DNA of 64,000 bases, from positions 1 through 64,000 of the forward strand of contig JAIQGI010000011.1 in the NCBI GenBank assembly GCA_020072565.1. Direction: 5' to 3'. Of the stretch, positions 25,188-34,501 are shown one piece after another. The DNA comes from Terriglobia bacterium (lineage in GTDB: Bacteria > Acidobacteriota > UBA6911). A program made the position numbers and the translations under genes. Numbering within the stretch: position 1 is the first letter of the stretch; every line of letters begins with the position of its first letter. The notes below the pieces were generated by a model, which saw only the letters and a program-made list of their open reading frames with translations, was not told the DNA's origin and ran no database searches.

Positions 25188-25670
25188 CTATCTTTTATAT
25201 CCGATCCGGCGGAGAAACTCCCTGCGATTTCTGATATCCGTTTCCATCTCAACCCCTTTGGGTGGGGCACCGTCAATAACTCCCAGAATGCCGCGGCCCT
25301 GGGATGTTTCCACAATGATCGCCTGCAGCGGATTGGCCGTGGCACAATATATAGTGCAGACTTCGGGGCACGATTTCACGGCATTCAGGATATTTATGGG
25401 GAAGGCGTCCTTCAGGAGAATCACAAAAGTGTGTCCGGCTCCGAGCAGCATGGCGTTCTCCGCCGCAAGGTTCTTGAGCGCCTCATCATTGCCCTCAACC
25501 CGGACCAGACACGGACCGGAGGCTTCACAGAAGGCGACTCCGAATTTGGCGTGCGGACAGCCCGTGGTAATGATTTCGTAAAGATCCTCGGTCGTCTTGA
25601 TAAAATGTGTCTGGCCCAGGATGATGTTGCTGCCGTCCGGAACGGATAGTTGGACAATCTTCAGATCCAT
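25188..25670 (-). CDS. Adenosine-specific kinase family protein (DUF355)
   Basis: A 160-residue protein. KFGVAFCEASGPCLVRVEGN, LAAENAMLLGAGHTFVILLK, FPINILNAVKSCPEVCTIYC and ANPLQAIIVETSQGRGILGV are the continuous core of the small family annotated as adenosine-specific kinase after an archaeal structure. Length fits the family exactly. I chose the ATG at 25670, which has TAGGGTG about 7 nt before it; the frame also permits a GTG nine bases upstream. The family's activity is thinly documented, so the kinase label should be read as a family name. It is divergent from glmS across about 235 bp. Confidence 0.88.
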   Translation of the reverse strand: MDLKIVQLSVPDGSNIILGQTHFIKTTEDLYEIITTGCPHAKFGVAFCEASGPCLVRVEGNDEALKNLAAENAMLLGAGHTFVILLKDAFPINILNAVKSCPEVCTIYCATANPLQAIIVETSQGRGILGVIDGAPPKGVEMETDIRNRREFLRRIGYKR

Positions 25671-25905
25671 GGTATTCACCCTAATGGCTCGTTTCAGTGA
25701 AACCGATTGATTTAATGTGGTTCAAAGCGTCGGAGGCAGGAGTGGTAACGGGGTCGCACCTCCGACGAATTGCATTTCTCATCTCCCGCTGCTGCGGGAT
25801 CTTCCGGGCAACGCCCATGGTTGGCCGATCACAATAACTGTTCGCCCGGGATTCTAGCACGCATCTTCGGCGGCAGAGAACCTCAATTGATGGAGCTTGA
25901 CTGTT

Positions 25906-27759
25906 ATGTGCGGCATTGTTGGCTATATTGGGCCTAAACCACCCGTACCGGTTCTCCTGCAGGGCTTGCGCAAGCTCGAGTACCGCGGATATGACTCCGC
26001 CGGGCTCGCCGTCGTTTCCGGCGATGTCGTGCAGATCCGCCGATCCACCGGGAAGCTCAACAACCTCATCCAGTCCATCAATGGCACTTCGTTGCAGGGA
26101 GAATACGGCATCGGGCACACCCGGTGGGCGACCCACGGGCGACCCACCGAGGAAAATGCCCATCCCCATCGGGATTGTTCCGGGAAAATAGTAGTGGTCC
26201 ACAACGGCATCATCGAGAACTACCTGGACTTGAAGGCAAGGTTGCATCAGGCGGGCCACCGATTCGTCACCGAGACCGACACGGAAGTCATCGCACATCT
26301 GATCGAATCCCTGATGCCCGGGCACTCACTTCCGGAGGCGGTGCGCACAGCGGCCTTACAATTGCGCGGCAGCTTCGCCATCTGCGTGCTTTCGGCCGAC
26401 AGCCCCAAAATGATCGTGGCAGCGCGCAACGGTCCTCCGCTGGCCCTCGGTTTGGGCGACGGAGAACAGCTGGTGGCTTCCGACGTGCCGGCGCTGCTCG
26501 ATCACACCCAGATGGTGTATTTCCTGGGTGACGGGGAAATGGCTACGCTGAAAGCCGAGGGAGTGCGGGTCGAAAACTTCATGGGTGAGACCGTTCCGTT
26601 CACGCCCCAGCGAATCACCTGGACCCCGGCGATGGCAGAGAAGGGCGGTTACCGGCACTTCATGCTCAAGGAGATTCACGAGCAGCCGCGCGGAATCAAG
26701 GACACCATCGCAGGACGCGTCTCGCTCGACTCCGGGCGCGTGTTTCTCGATGAGACTAACCTGTCGGAAGAGGTTTTTGCGGGCATCGACCGTATTCACA
26801 TCGTGGCTTGCGGCACCTCCTGGCACGCCGGACTGGTCGGCAAATATCTCCTGGAGGAGATGGCCCGCATCCCCGTGGAAGTGGACTACGGATCGGAATT
26901 CCGTTATCGGGATCCGATCCTGGACCAACGATCCCTTGTGGTCGCCATCAGCCAGTCGGGCGAAACCGCGGATACGCTCGCGGCTGTGCGTGAAGCAAAA
27001 GCCAAGGGCGCCCGGGTGCTGGCAATCTGCAACGTGGTCGGCAGCATGCTCTCCAGGGAAAGCGATGGCACGTTATACACGCGCAGCGGTCCCGAGATCG
27101 GCGTCGCCTCGACCAAGGCCTTCACTGCTCAGCTCGCCGTGCTTTTCCTCCTGGCGCTGCATCTGGCACAGCTGCGCAAGAAGGTGACAGCCGAGCAGAC
27201 CTCGGTCCTGCTCGCCGACCTCATGCGCACCCCCCACTGCATCGAGCAACTCCTGGCGCGCGACGCCCAGTACGAGAAACTCGCCTCCATCCTGTTCCGG
27301 CGCTACAACTTCCTCTACCTGGGGCGCGGCATCCACTTTCCCATAGCCCTCGAAGGCGCTTTGAAGCTCAAGGAAATATCTTATATCCACGCGGAAGGCT
27401 ATCCCGCCGGTGAAATGAAGCACGGCCCGAACGCCTTGATCGACGGGGATCTCCCGGTTGTGGCTCTGGCAGCGAAGGATGCCTCAAATCCCAAGTCGCT
27501 GCTGCGCTATGAGAAGATGCTGAGCAATATCCAGGAAGTGCGGGCGCGCGACGGCATCGTGATCATCGTCGCCACCGAGGGGGACGAGCACGTCGCCCAG
27601 TTTTCGGACCACATCATCCACGTACCCGCGCTGTCAGATTATCTGATTCCCCTGCTGCTCGTGATCCCGCTGCAGCTGCTCGCATATCATGTCGCAGTGT
27701 TGCGCGGTTGCGATGTCGATCAGCCCCGCAACCTTGCCAAGAGTGTCACGGTGGAGTAG
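25906..27759 (+). CDS. glmS: Glutamine-fructose-6-phosphate aminotransferase (isomerizing)
   Basis: A 617-residue GlmS. The start is fixed at 25906 because Cys2 (MCGIVGYIG) must become the N-terminal nucleophile of the glutaminase domain; an in-frame TTG nine bases earlier is not compatible. The class II glutamine amidotransferase part includes LEYRGYDSAGLAV, GIGHTRWATHG and VVHNGIIENY. Two SIS domains follow, with VACGTSWHAGLVGKY, VVAISQSGETADTLAAVREA, GVASTKAFTAQLAVL and the C-terminal LAKSVTVE. It makes glucosamine-6-phosphate for peptidoglycan and lipopolysaccharide. No glmS ribozyme-like structure is apparent upstream; the ~235-bp gap to the divergent kinase gene shows nothing else. Confidence 0.97.
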   Translation: MCGIVGYIGPKPPVPVLLQGLRKLEYRGYDSAGLAVVSGDVVQIRRSTGKLNNLIQSINGTSLQGEYGIGHTRWATHGRPTEENAHPHRDCSGKIVVVHNGIIENYLDLKARLHQAGHRFVTETDTEVIAHLIESLMPGHSLPEAVRTAALQLRGSFAICVLSADSPKMIVAARNGPPLALGLGDGEQLVASDVPALLDHTQMVYFLGDGEMATLKAEGVRVENFMGETVPFTPQRITWTPAMAEKGGYRHFMLKEIHEQPRGIKDTIAGRVSLDSGRVFLDETNLSEEVFAGIDRIHIVACGTSWHAGLVGKYLLEEMARIPVEVDYGSEFRYRDPILDQRSLVVAISQSGETADTLAAVREAKAKGARVLAICNVVGSMLSRESDGTLYTRSGPEIGVASTKAFTAQLAVLFLLALHLAQLRKKVTAEQTSVLLADLMRTPHCIEQLLARDAQYEKLASILFRRYNFLYLGRGIHFPIALEGALKLKEISYIHAEGYPAGEMKHGPNALIDGDLPVVALAAKDASNPKSLLRYEKMLSNIQEVRARDGIVIIVATEGDEHVAQFSDHIIHVPALSDYLIPLLLVIPLQLLAYHVAVLRGCDVDQPRNLAKSVTVE

Positions 27760-27822
27760 GCGGCCACCCAACTCACCAGAGCATTCCTGTTCGTGTTTTT
27801 CACGGGTTTCACGGCTTGTTCC

Positions 27823-28590
27823 TCAGCTCACTGCTTTCTTGCGGAACTGGCGCAGGCCGAAAAAGAGAAACGCGAAATCGAAAACGGCCAAAGCGATCAG
27901 GACCAGGGAGACCGACAGGTGCGGATACTGTGGAACAAGAGCGCTCCGCAAGCCTTCGCTGGCATAGACCACCGGGTTCACCAGCACCGCCCACTGCAAC
28001 ACCGGGAACGCGTCGAGTGTGCGCCACGGATAGTAGGTGCATCCGAAAAAAATCATCGGCGCGAGCACCATGCTGAACATCAGGCCGATCTGCGTCTGCC
28101 CCACGCTGCAGCCCAGCGTCAGGCCGACCGCCGCCGCCAGGCATGACACCAGCAGGGCAATCACCGTAAAGAGCAGGAGATGGTCGACGCTTACCGCGAC
28201 GCGCCCCATCACCAGCCATGCTGCGGGCAGCACGACCAGCCCGGCCGCCAGCGCCTGGATCATCCCGGCCAGGACCTTCTCAACGGCCAGCCACTCGATT
28301 TCCATCGGCGCCAGCAGCCGGTCTTCGATCTCACGGCTGAATTGGAACTCGGCCACCAGGGGCATGGCCACGGCCATGATACCCGACATGACCATGCTGA
28401 TGGCAATGATCCCCGGCAGCAGCAGCACCTTGTACTGCCCGGACATCAGGCCGCTCGTCGTCATCACACGTCCGAAGATAAAGACGAAAAACATCGGCTG
28501 CAGCAACGTCTGGACGAGGATCGTCACGAAGTTGCGGCGCGCGACGTGTGCGTCGCGCGCCAGCATGGCCAGAAAGGTTTTTGGATTCAT
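27823..28590 (-). CDS. ABC-2 type permease of a PadR-controlled exporter
   Basis: A 255-residue permease with six predicted spans, beginning VTILVQTLLQPMFFVFIFGR. The region AEFQFSREIEDRLLAPMEIE between spans two and three is the amphipathic conserved segment of the ABC-2 fold, and GCTYYPWRTLDAFPVLQWAV precedes the last span with the usual NPVVYASEGLR motif. It lacks a large extracytoplasmic domain, so it belongs to the small drug/antibiotic resistance type (compare DrrB, NodJ). Its start overlaps the ATPase gene's stop by 4 nt. The three genes padR, ATPase and permease form one minus-strand operon. The exported compound is unknown. Confidence 0.9.
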   Translation of the reverse strand: MNPKTFLAMLARDAHVARRNFVTILVQTLLQPMFFVFIFGRVMTTSGLMSGQYKVLLLPGIIAISMVMSGIMAVAMPLVAEFQFSREIEDRLLAPMEIEWLAVEKVLAGMIQALAAGLVVLPAAWLVMGRVAVSVDHLLLFTVIALLVSCLAAAVGLTLGCSVGQTQIGLMFSMVLAPMIFFGCTYYPWRTLDAFPVLQWAVLVNPVVYASEGLRSALVPQYPHLSVSLVLIALAVFDFAFLFFGLRQFRKKAVS

Positions 28591-29609
28591 TCGCGCAGGC
28601 TCCTTCCCGTGTGATGCAGAAACAGATTCTCGAGGCTTGGCTCCGAGATGTGTACGTCGCGGATGCCGACGCGCGCCTCCGTTGCGAGGCTTGCCACTTC
28701 GGGGACAAGCGAGCCGCCGCGGTCCGCGTAGATGTAGACAGTGCCGTCGCCGCGGGGCCGAACTTCCGTGACGCCCTCCAGCCGCTCGAGCCCCTGCAGG
28801 AGCTCCGGCGTCGGCGCGTCAAACTGCAGCTGCAGCAGAAAGCCCCCCGGCACAGATTGCTTAAGTTCCTGGGGCGTGCCCAGGGCAATGATTTTGCCGT
28901 GATCCACAATGGCCACGCGCCGGCACAGCGCGTCCGCCTCCTCCATATTGTGGGTCGTGAGCAGGATGGTCTTGCCGCGCGCATGATACTCGCGGATGAT
29001 GTCCCAAAGCAGCAGCCGTGTCTGCGGATCCAGGCCCGCGCTCGGCTCATCCAGAAACAGGACTTCCGGGTCATGCATCATGGCCCGGGCAATCGAGAGC
29101 CGCTGCAGCATTCCGCCGGAAAAGCCGAGCAGCATCTCATTGGCCCGCTCGGTCAGCTTGAACCGGTCGAGCAACTCGGCGGCGCGCCGCGTGCGCTGCG
29201 CCGGGGGAACCTGAAAGTAGGCCCCGTGAAAGACGAGGATTTCCCGGGCGGTCAAACTGAAATCGAGATTCGGCCGCTGCGGCACCACGCCAATCAAGCG
29301 CTTGACCTGCACCAGTTCCTGCCACACGTTGTGGGCGCCGATCCAGGCCGTGCCGTCTGTGGGACGGACCCGGGTGGTGAGAATGCCCACGGTCGTGGTC
29401 TTGCCGGCGCCATTGGGCCCGAGCAGCCCGAAAATTTCGCCGGCGCCGACTTCGAGTGAGATCCCGTCCAGCGCCACAACCCGAATTGCCTGCTTCTTGC
29501 GCCGGAACCCGCCCATGCTGTGGGCGGCGCCCCGCATCCCGGCAGCGGCCAGCGGGGGCGCAGAGGTGTAGATTTTCTTGAGATTTTCCATGCGAATACT
29601 GACGGACAT
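28587..29609 (-). CDS. ABC-2 exporter ATP-binding protein (PadR operon)
   Basis: A 340-residue ATPase of the DrrA/NodI type. Walker A is GPNGAGKTTT, Q-loop VVPQRPNLDFSLT, signature GFSGGMLQRLSIA, Walker B VLFLDEPSAGLD and switch TTHNMEEADALC. Between the first strand and the core, a Gly/Ala/Lys-rich insertion (residues ~17-40, from APPLAAAGMRGAAHSMGG) is unusual in this family and probably forms a surface loop. The C-terminal ~80 residues are a regulatory tail (ELLQGLERLEGVTEVRPRGD). It couples ATP hydrolysis to the adjacent permease. The gene lies 24 bp after padR and overlaps the permease by 4 nt. Confidence 0.92.
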   Translation of the reverse strand: MSVSIRMENLKKIYTSAPPLAAAGMRGAAHSMGGFRRKKQAIRVVALDGISLEVGAGEIFGLLGPNGAGKTTTVGILTTRVRPTDGTAWIGAHNVWQELVQVKRLIGVVPQRPNLDFSLTAREILVFHGAYFQVPPAQRTRRAAELLDRFKLTERANEMLLGFSGGMLQRLSIARAMMHDPEVLFLDEPSAGLDPQTRLLLWDIIREYHARGKTILLTTHNMEEADALCRRVAIVDHGKIIALGTPQELKQSVPGGFLLQLQFDAPTPELLQGLERLEGVTEVRPRGDGTVYIYADRGGSLVPEVASLATEARVGIRDVHISEPSLENLFLHHTGRSLRE

Positions 29610-29633
29610 TCAATCCTCCCCGACCGTTCGCAA

Positions 29634-30167
29634 TCAATCATTCAACTCTTCCAGCTCGCGGCGCGCCTGCTCGAGAATTTCCCGGATCCGCTCCCGGCGA
29701 ACCGGGTCTTCGGCGGCGTGCGTAACAGCCCGGAATGTGGCCTTCATGAGGGCACCCAGGGGGACAGCGATGAGCGCGGCTTCAGGCCCCATCCATTGGG
29801 ACCAATCCTCCCAGCGCGCCGCCCGGTTCCAGATGCCGCGCACGGTATCGCTTTCCCGCTCGAGCTCGGCCTTCCCGGCGTCGGTAAGCCGATATACCCG
29901 CTTGCCCGCCTGGGGCTCTGAGACAATCAGGCCTTCGTCCTCGAGCAATTGAAGCGTCGGGTAGACCGTCCCGGCACTCGCGCGGTAGAGACCGCCGGAA
30001 CGCGCCTCCAGCTCCTTGATCAGCTCGTATCCATGCTTGGGTCCCTCATTCAGGAGCGAAAGAATCGCGAGTCGGACTTCGCCCGTCTCGAAAAACCTGC
30101 CGCGTTGACCCCAGGGGCCAAATGAACTCCACCGTCCCTTGTAAAATCCCCAACCATGAACTCGCAT
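29634..30167 (-). CDS. PadR-family transcriptional regulator
   Basis: A 177-residue regulator from the ATG at 30167, which has GAGGTGA 6 nt upstream; the frame stays open far upstream but that part overlaps promoter sequence. After a basic N-terminus (GRFFETGEVRLAILSLL), the winged helix reads KHGYELIKELEARSGGLYRA followed by GTVYPTLQLLEDEGLI and a wing AGKRVYRLTDAGKAEL. The C-terminal helices (ALMKATFRAVTHAAEDPVRR) should form the dimer interface. PadR proteins commonly repress exporter genes in their own operon and are released by the exported drug or phenolic; the operator at 30207-30218 supports autoregulation here. Confidence 0.9.
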   Translation of the reverse strand: MRVHGWGFYKGRWSSFGPWGQRGRFFETGEVRLAILSLLNEGPKHGYELIKELEARSGGLYRASAGTVYPTLQLLEDEGLIVSEPQAGKRVYRLTDAGKAELERESDTVRGIWNRAARWEDWSQWMGPEAALIAVPLGALMKATFRAVTHAAEDPVRRERIREILEQARRELEELND

Positions 30168-30204
30168 AATATTCACCTCGTCATCTAACGCTATATCTGG
30201 CGAT

Positions 30205-30233
30205 AGTATCGTACGATATATCGAATCAGTCAA
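30205..30233 (-). promoter_or_regulatory. Putative sigma70-type promoter of the padR-ABC operon
   Basis: Reading the minus strand, TTGACT (30233-30228, five of six to the -35 consensus) is followed by a 17-bp spacer and GATACT (30210-30205, four of six to the -10 consensus). The predicted start site is about 30 bp before the padR ATG, leaving room for the GAGGTGA site. Confidence 0.55.
30207..30218. promoter_or_regulatory. Putative PadR operator, 12-bp palindrome
   Basis: TATCGTACGATA is a perfect 12-bp palindrome lying between, and overlapping, the -35 and -10 elements of the padR promoter. Flanking TATATC/GATA words extend it imperfectly. A repressor bound here would block RNA polymerase, matching the usual autorepression of PadR operons. 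The binding protein is inferred from position only. Confidence 0.5.
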
Positions 30234-30479
30234 CTGCCTTGCCTGCCACATTGTTGCTGGAGTTCGGCAGCCTGCCGACGACCATAGTTCCCGCACCCCA
30301 CTGAATGAATCAAGGCACAGGCGAGCTTGCGTATTCCACGGAGATCGCTGCAATTTCGTTGCGGCATTGCCGAAAGTTCGTGATAGGCTACCGGACCACG
30401 TATCGCGGATTGTTTGTCGAGATGAAAACGTGTCTTGACACTCCCAGAGCATCGGCATCACTCAGGTGGGGTGAACCTC

Positions 30480-31691
30480 ATGAGGAAACTCTCGCGACGC
30501 CAGTTTTTCCACAGTTCAACTGCGCTCGCCGCCGGCGCCGCCATTCCCCGTAATTCGGGGATGATCGCCCTTCAGCCGGCAGCCGGACCCAAGATCAGGC
30601 GACTCAAGCCATTCGGCAAGACCGGATGGAAAGTAAGTGACATCTCCGGGGGGTCGGGCCAGACCGAGCCGGCAATCATAGACTATATTTTCGAATGCGG
30701 GGTCAACCTGATCGATACGGGCGCTCAATATCAGGGGCATGAGGAGATCGTCGGCAAGGCTTTGCCCAAGTGGCGAGACAAAATCTTCGTCGTAGACAAA
30801 TGGGATCCACCGCTGGTGACAGCGTCCGTTTCCAAGAGTGCGCTGTTGGAGGCGCTCGACGTCTCGCTGAGGAAGCTCAACACGAAATACATCGACTGCA
30901 TGATGATTCATTCTATCGGCCACCCCAGGTACGGCGGCATCGAGCGCATTCAAAACCCGGCGATCTACGAGGCGTGGGATGAGGCCAAGAAGCAGGGAAA
31001 GATTCGCTTCACGGGCGCTTCCGGCCACAGCGTCAACGTGCTTCGGGAAATGGAGTGGGGCATCGACAACAACCGGTTCGATGTGATCCTGGTCGGGGCC
31101 AACTTCCTGACGCACGGCGTCGAACCTCTGCTCAGGAAGGCCCGGGCCCGGGGCGTTGCGACCATAGCCATGAAAACCATGACGATTTACCAGTCGGATC
31201 TGAACATCCGGGCGCTGCAGAATAAAAACACCAGCGCCCGCCAGGCGGTCCTCAAGTGGATCCTGGCATCGGATTTGTTCGACACCATGGTGGTCAGAAT
31301 GCCCAACTTCGACCTGGCCACGGAATATCTCGCGGTCTCGGGCACCACAAAACTGACGCGGGAAGACCAGGACCACCTGGAGGTTCTGGAGGCAGCCATC
31401 AGCACGAAGTATTGCCGGCCCGGCTGCAACGGCTGTTATGGATCCTGCCCGCAGGGAGTGCCGATCTGGGACATCTTGCGCTACAAGATGTACTTCGAGA
31501 ACTATGGCGACCAGAAATATGCGATGGCGAAATACAGGCAAGTCCCCGTCGCTCGGACTGCGGCTGCATGCCGCGGGTGCAATGCGCCCTGCGAGAATGC
31601 CTGCAGGTACCATTTGCCCGTGCGCGAGCGCCTGCTCGAGGCACATGCTCAACTCACGTTTACCGAACCCGGATCTGAGGAGCGGTCATGA
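30480..31691 (+). CDS. Tat-exported aldo/keto reductase with C-terminal [4Fe-4S] motifs
   Basis: A 403-residue protein with a canonical twin-arginine signal (LSRRQFFHSSTALAAGAA). The start at 30480 has GGGGTGA upstream. The aldo/keto reductase barrel follows, with Asp and Tyr in NLIDTGAQYQGHEE, Lys in FVVDKWDPP and His in CMMIHSIG, the family tetrad. After the barrel, two cysteine clusters appear: YCRPGCNGCYGSCPQGVP and ACRGCNAPCENACRYH, which look like two ferredoxin-type [4Fe-4S] sites. Such ferredoxin-fused AKRs are common in bacteria, but a Tat-exported form implies periplasmic redox work where NADPH is scarce; electrons could come through the Fe-S sites. It overlaps the next gene by 4 nt. 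A paralogue lies at 48077-49261. Confidence 0.88.
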   Translation: MRKLSRRQFFHSSTALAAGAAIPRNSGMIALQPAAGPKIRRLKPFGKTGWKVSDISGGSGQTEPAIIDYIFECGVNLIDTGAQYQGHEEIVGKALPKWRDKIFVVDKWDPPLVTASVSKSALLEALDVSLRKLNTKYIDCMMIHSIGHPRYGGIERIQNPAIYEAWDEAKKQGKIRFTGASGHSVNVLREMEWGIDNNRFDVILVGANFLTHGVEPLLRKARARGVATIAMKTMTIYQSDLNIRALQNKNTSARQAVLKWILASDLFDTMVVRMPNFDLATEYLAVSGTTKLTREDQDHLEVLEAAISTKYCRPGCNGCYGSCPQGVPIWDILRYKMYFENYGDQKYAMAKYRQVPVARTAAACRGCNAPCENACRYHLPVRERLLEAHAQLTFTEPGSEERS

Positions 31692-32476
31692 AAACCGGAG
31701 CCATCGTCAAGCCATTGCCCGCACTGCTGCTGTGCCTCACTCTCCTCGGAGGCTTCAAATATGAGATGTCGCCGAAGGACATCGTCAGCCGCTCCGTGCA
31801 AGCCCACGGCGGTGACAAGCTCACCAGCTGGAAAAGCATGACCATCAAGGGAACCGTCGACATGTCCGACGGCATCACATTCCGGGCAGCGTACCGGGTG
31901 TTTGCCAAGGCACCGGGAAAGCTCCGCGTCGAAAAGGACATGACGGTGGTCCGGGGTGGTCGCTATTTCTACGAGTACTTCCTGAATAACGGAACGGCCT
32001 GGAGCCGGAGGAACCTTGTTCCTGAGCGCAGCAACCTCGAGGAAATGAAGCGATGGATGAATCAGTGCTACGGCATCGCACACTATGCCGACAAGGCCGA
32101 ATCGCTGGTGCGCAAGGAAGACGCTGTTGTCGAATGGAGGGAAAAAACCGATCTGCAATCGAACGAGTACAAGGTGGTCGCCACCAGGCCTGCGTACGTC
32201 ATCGCCGCACTCATAGGCAGAGAAACCACCGACCTCTATATTGACAAGGAGAGTTTCTATTTCTTGCAGGAGGTTGCGGGCAGGTCGAAGCGCGTCTTCT
32301 GGGACTTCAAGAAATTCGGCGACGTCACGATGCCGACCCGGCTCCTGGAGATTGTCGCCGGGTCGCAAAGAGAGCAAATCACACCGTTCACTTACGAGAG
32401 CGTGAAATTCAACATCCCGATCGAAGACTGGCTGTTCACCGAAGACATGCCCAAGACCGGCACCATCGGGAAATAA
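31688..32476 (+). CDS. Exported protein, outer-membrane lipoprotein-sorting (LolA/LolB-like) fold candidate
   Basis: A 262-residue protein with an N-terminal signal-like stretch (PLPALLLCLTLLGGF). The mature part is rich in beta strands and begins SPKDIVSRSVQAHGGDKLTS, a phrase typical of exported proteins related to the LolA-type outer-membrane lipoprotein-sorting fold (the a/b start VSRSVQAHGG, then MTIKGTVDM and LRVEKDMTV). Motif FWDFKKFGDVTMPTRLLEIV near residues 200-220 is also typical. No catalytic residues are evident. The 4-nt overlap with the Tat reductase gene indicates a two-gene operon, so it may bind a lipid or carrier related to that enzyme. That link is inference. Confidence 0.65.
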   Translation: MKTGAIVKPLPALLLCLTLLGGFKYEMSPKDIVSRSVQAHGGDKLTSWKSMTIKGTVDMSDGITFRAAYRVFAKAPGKLRVEKDMTVVRGGRYFYEYFLNNGTAWSRRNLVPERSNLEEMKRWMNQCYGIAHYADKAESLVRKEDAVVEWREKTDLQSNEYKVVATRPAYVIAALIGRETTDLYIDKESFYFLQEVAGRSKRVFWDFKKFGDVTMPTRLLEIVAGSQREQITPFTYESVKFNIPIEDWLFTEDMPKTGTIGK

Positions 32477-32727
32477 GGAAAGGACGACAAGACACATTCC
32501 CGGTCCGATCCCAAGTCCGTAAGCATCCCTCCCCGCCATCCGGCAACACTTCACAGGTACACCAAACTGGAATCATTAGGATTCTCCAATTACTTGTGAT
32601 ATCTTGCCGCCACATTCGAACACAACTCAGGTCAAGCGGCCGCACCGCGCCATGGCGCTCAAAGAGTACCTGGTGACGCAGTTGCTCCAGGCTCATGCCC
32701 TAGTGTAGACAGGACGGAGGCTGCCCG

Positions 32728-34287
32728 ATGGTCACGAAAACACAGCCTGTCTGGCTTGCACTTCTCTTATGTTTGATGTCGCCATTTGCAGCTCTCGGAG
32801 CCCAGAGCTACCTGGAGCACCCGTCCGCGGAGAGTTTTTTCAACAGGGGAAATCTGTATCTTGCGAAGGATAGCCTGAAAGAGGCAATCCGCGAATATAG
32901 CAGGGCGATCGAGATCAAGCCCAATTTGGCGGAGGCCTACGTAAACCGCGGCATCGCACGTCAGCGCCAGGGCGACCCGGATGGCGCCCTGGCGGATTTC
33001 AGCCGGGCCATCGAAATCAAGCCCCAGCTCGCCGGAGCCTACAACTGCAGCGGCGGCGTGCGCTTTTCCCAGGGGAAAATCGATGAAGCAATCCGCGATT
33101 TCAGCACGGCAATCCGCATCGATCCATCTCTGGCAGAAGCCTTCTACAACCGCGGCAAGGCTCGATATGCCGACAAGAACTTCACCGCCGCAATAGCGGA
33201 TTTCGATCTTGCCATCGCCAGGTTCCCCAAGTTCTACTCTGATTCGTTCTCCCTTGCCGTCAAGAACTCCAATCTGGCCGCGGCATATAACAGTCGCGGC
33301 CTGGCCCGGCATGCTCTATCGGACTTTGACGGCGCGGTCGCCGACTATGGGCGCGCCCTGGAAATCAATCCGCGTCTGGCAGCGGCTTACATAAATCGGG
33401 GCAATGCCGTCAAAGCCAAAGGGGACCGCGAGGGTGCGATCAGGGACTACACGAAGGCGCTGGCAATCAACCCGAACTCAACCGAGGCCTACTACAATCG
33501 CGGCCTCACGCGAAAGAACCAAGGGGATCTCGATGGCGCTCTGAATGATCTCAGCAGGGCCATCGAGATCAGCTCCAGCCTCGCCGATGCCTACAACGTT
33601 CGCGGTGAAATCCGCCTGATCAGGAGCGATTTTGCGGGTGCGATCGCTGATCTTGACCGGGTCATTGAGAGCAATCCCCGTCTGGCGAGTGCTTACAACA
33701 ATCGCGGAGCCGCCCGCCGGCACATTCGGGATTTCGACGCCGCCATCGCCGACTTCACCAAGGCCATGGAGCTGCGTCCCGATATCGCGGCATATTGCCG
33801 GAATCGGGGCAGGGTGCAATCTGAGGTCGGGGACCTGGATGCCGCGCTTGCCGATCTTACCAGTGCGATCCAGATTGACCCTGGAGAGGCGGGAGCCTAC
33901 TCCGATAGAGGATCGATCTGGGCGTCCAGAGGCGAGCCGGATAAAGCCATCGCCGACTACAATCAAGCCATCGAAATCGACCCCAAATGCGCCAATGCCT
34001 ATGCCGGGCGCGGCCGCGTGCACGAGCGGAGAGACAACCTGGAAGCAGCCATTGCCGACTTCGACAAAGCGATCGAGCTTCAGCCGAATGACACTCCTTC
34101 CTACCTGTGCCGCGGCCTGGTACAACTCATGCAAAACAGAGACGCTGAGGCTGAGCGTGACTTTGCCCGATGTCTTTTGCTGGCGCCCGAGTTGAGGCCC
34201 TACATCGAGAGCCGCATCGCCGCAGTTAAAGCGCAACGCCAGGCGCAGCAAGCCAACCGCCGGTTCCTGTCTGAAAGGCCGTGGTAA
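32728..34287 (+). CDS. Exported TPR-repeat protein
   Basis: A 519-residue protein with a signal peptide (VWLALLLCLMSPFAALGAQS) and about 13 tandem tetratricopeptide repeats. The repeat unit is clear: A-x-N-R-G, then D-x-x-x-A-I-x-D-x-x-x-A-I-E-I-x-P, as in AYYNRGLTRKNQGDLDGALN and AYINRGNAVKAKGDREGAIR. TPR arrays are protein-binding solenoids; no other domain is present. A slightly longer linker near residues 155-185 (KFYSDSFSLAVKNSNLA) interrupts the register. The gene is separated from its neighbours by about 250 bp upstream and 214 bp downstream, so it is likely monocistronic. Target unknown. Confidence 0.88.
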   Translation: MVTKTQPVWLALLLCLMSPFAALGAQSYLEHPSAESFFNRGNLYLAKDSLKEAIREYSRAIEIKPNLAEAYVNRGIARQRQGDPDGALADFSRAIEIKPQLAGAYNCSGGVRFSQGKIDEAIRDFSTAIRIDPSLAEAFYNRGKARYADKNFTAAIADFDLAIARFPKFYSDSFSLAVKNSNLAAAYNSRGLARHALSDFDGAVADYGRALEINPRLAAAYINRGNAVKAKGDREGAIRDYTKALAINPNSTEAYYNRGLTRKNQGDLDGALNDLSRAIEISSSLADAYNVRGEIRLIRSDFAGAIADLDRVIESNPRLASAYNNRGAARRHIRDFDAAIADFTKAMELRPDIAAYCRNRGRVQSEVGDLDAALADLTSAIQIDPGEAGAYSDRGSIWASRGEPDKAIADYNQAIEIDPKCANAYAGRGRVHERRDNLEAAIADFDKAIELQPNDTPSYLCRGLVQLMQNRDAEAERDFARCLLLAPELRPYIESRIAAVKAQRQAQQANRRFLSERPW

Positions 34288-34501
34288 AACCACGGTATCT
34301 GTGCGTCCCGATTCGTTCCAGGCAAATTGGATTTGGAAACACTCGTCCTGACGCGGATTGAATCAGTGTCCCGGCAAAGCGCAGATGCTCCCTCAGATCA
34401 GGAGAAAGCCATAATGCCCTTGTGTTACGCAAAACGAACTGGTTAAATGAAAACCGGTTTGAGTTCTCTCTTCTTGCTCAGTCTTCAGAGGAGGATCACT
34501 A

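Larger units (their letters stand above)
30168..30479. other. Intergenic region between padR and the Tat aldo/keto reductase gene
   Basis: A 312-bp divergent intergenic stretch. The padR promoter and operator occupy 30205-30233. A TTGACA at 30435-30440 is a possible -35 element for the rightward gene, but no good -10 follows at the expected spacing, so I do not annotate a promoter there. No credible gene is present between. Confidence 0.5.

Noticed and set aside
25680-25905. Possible glmS ribozyme or other riboswitch upstream of glmS
   Set aside because: No conserved ribozyme core or pairing pattern was recognised, and glmS ribozymes are mainly found in Firmicutes.
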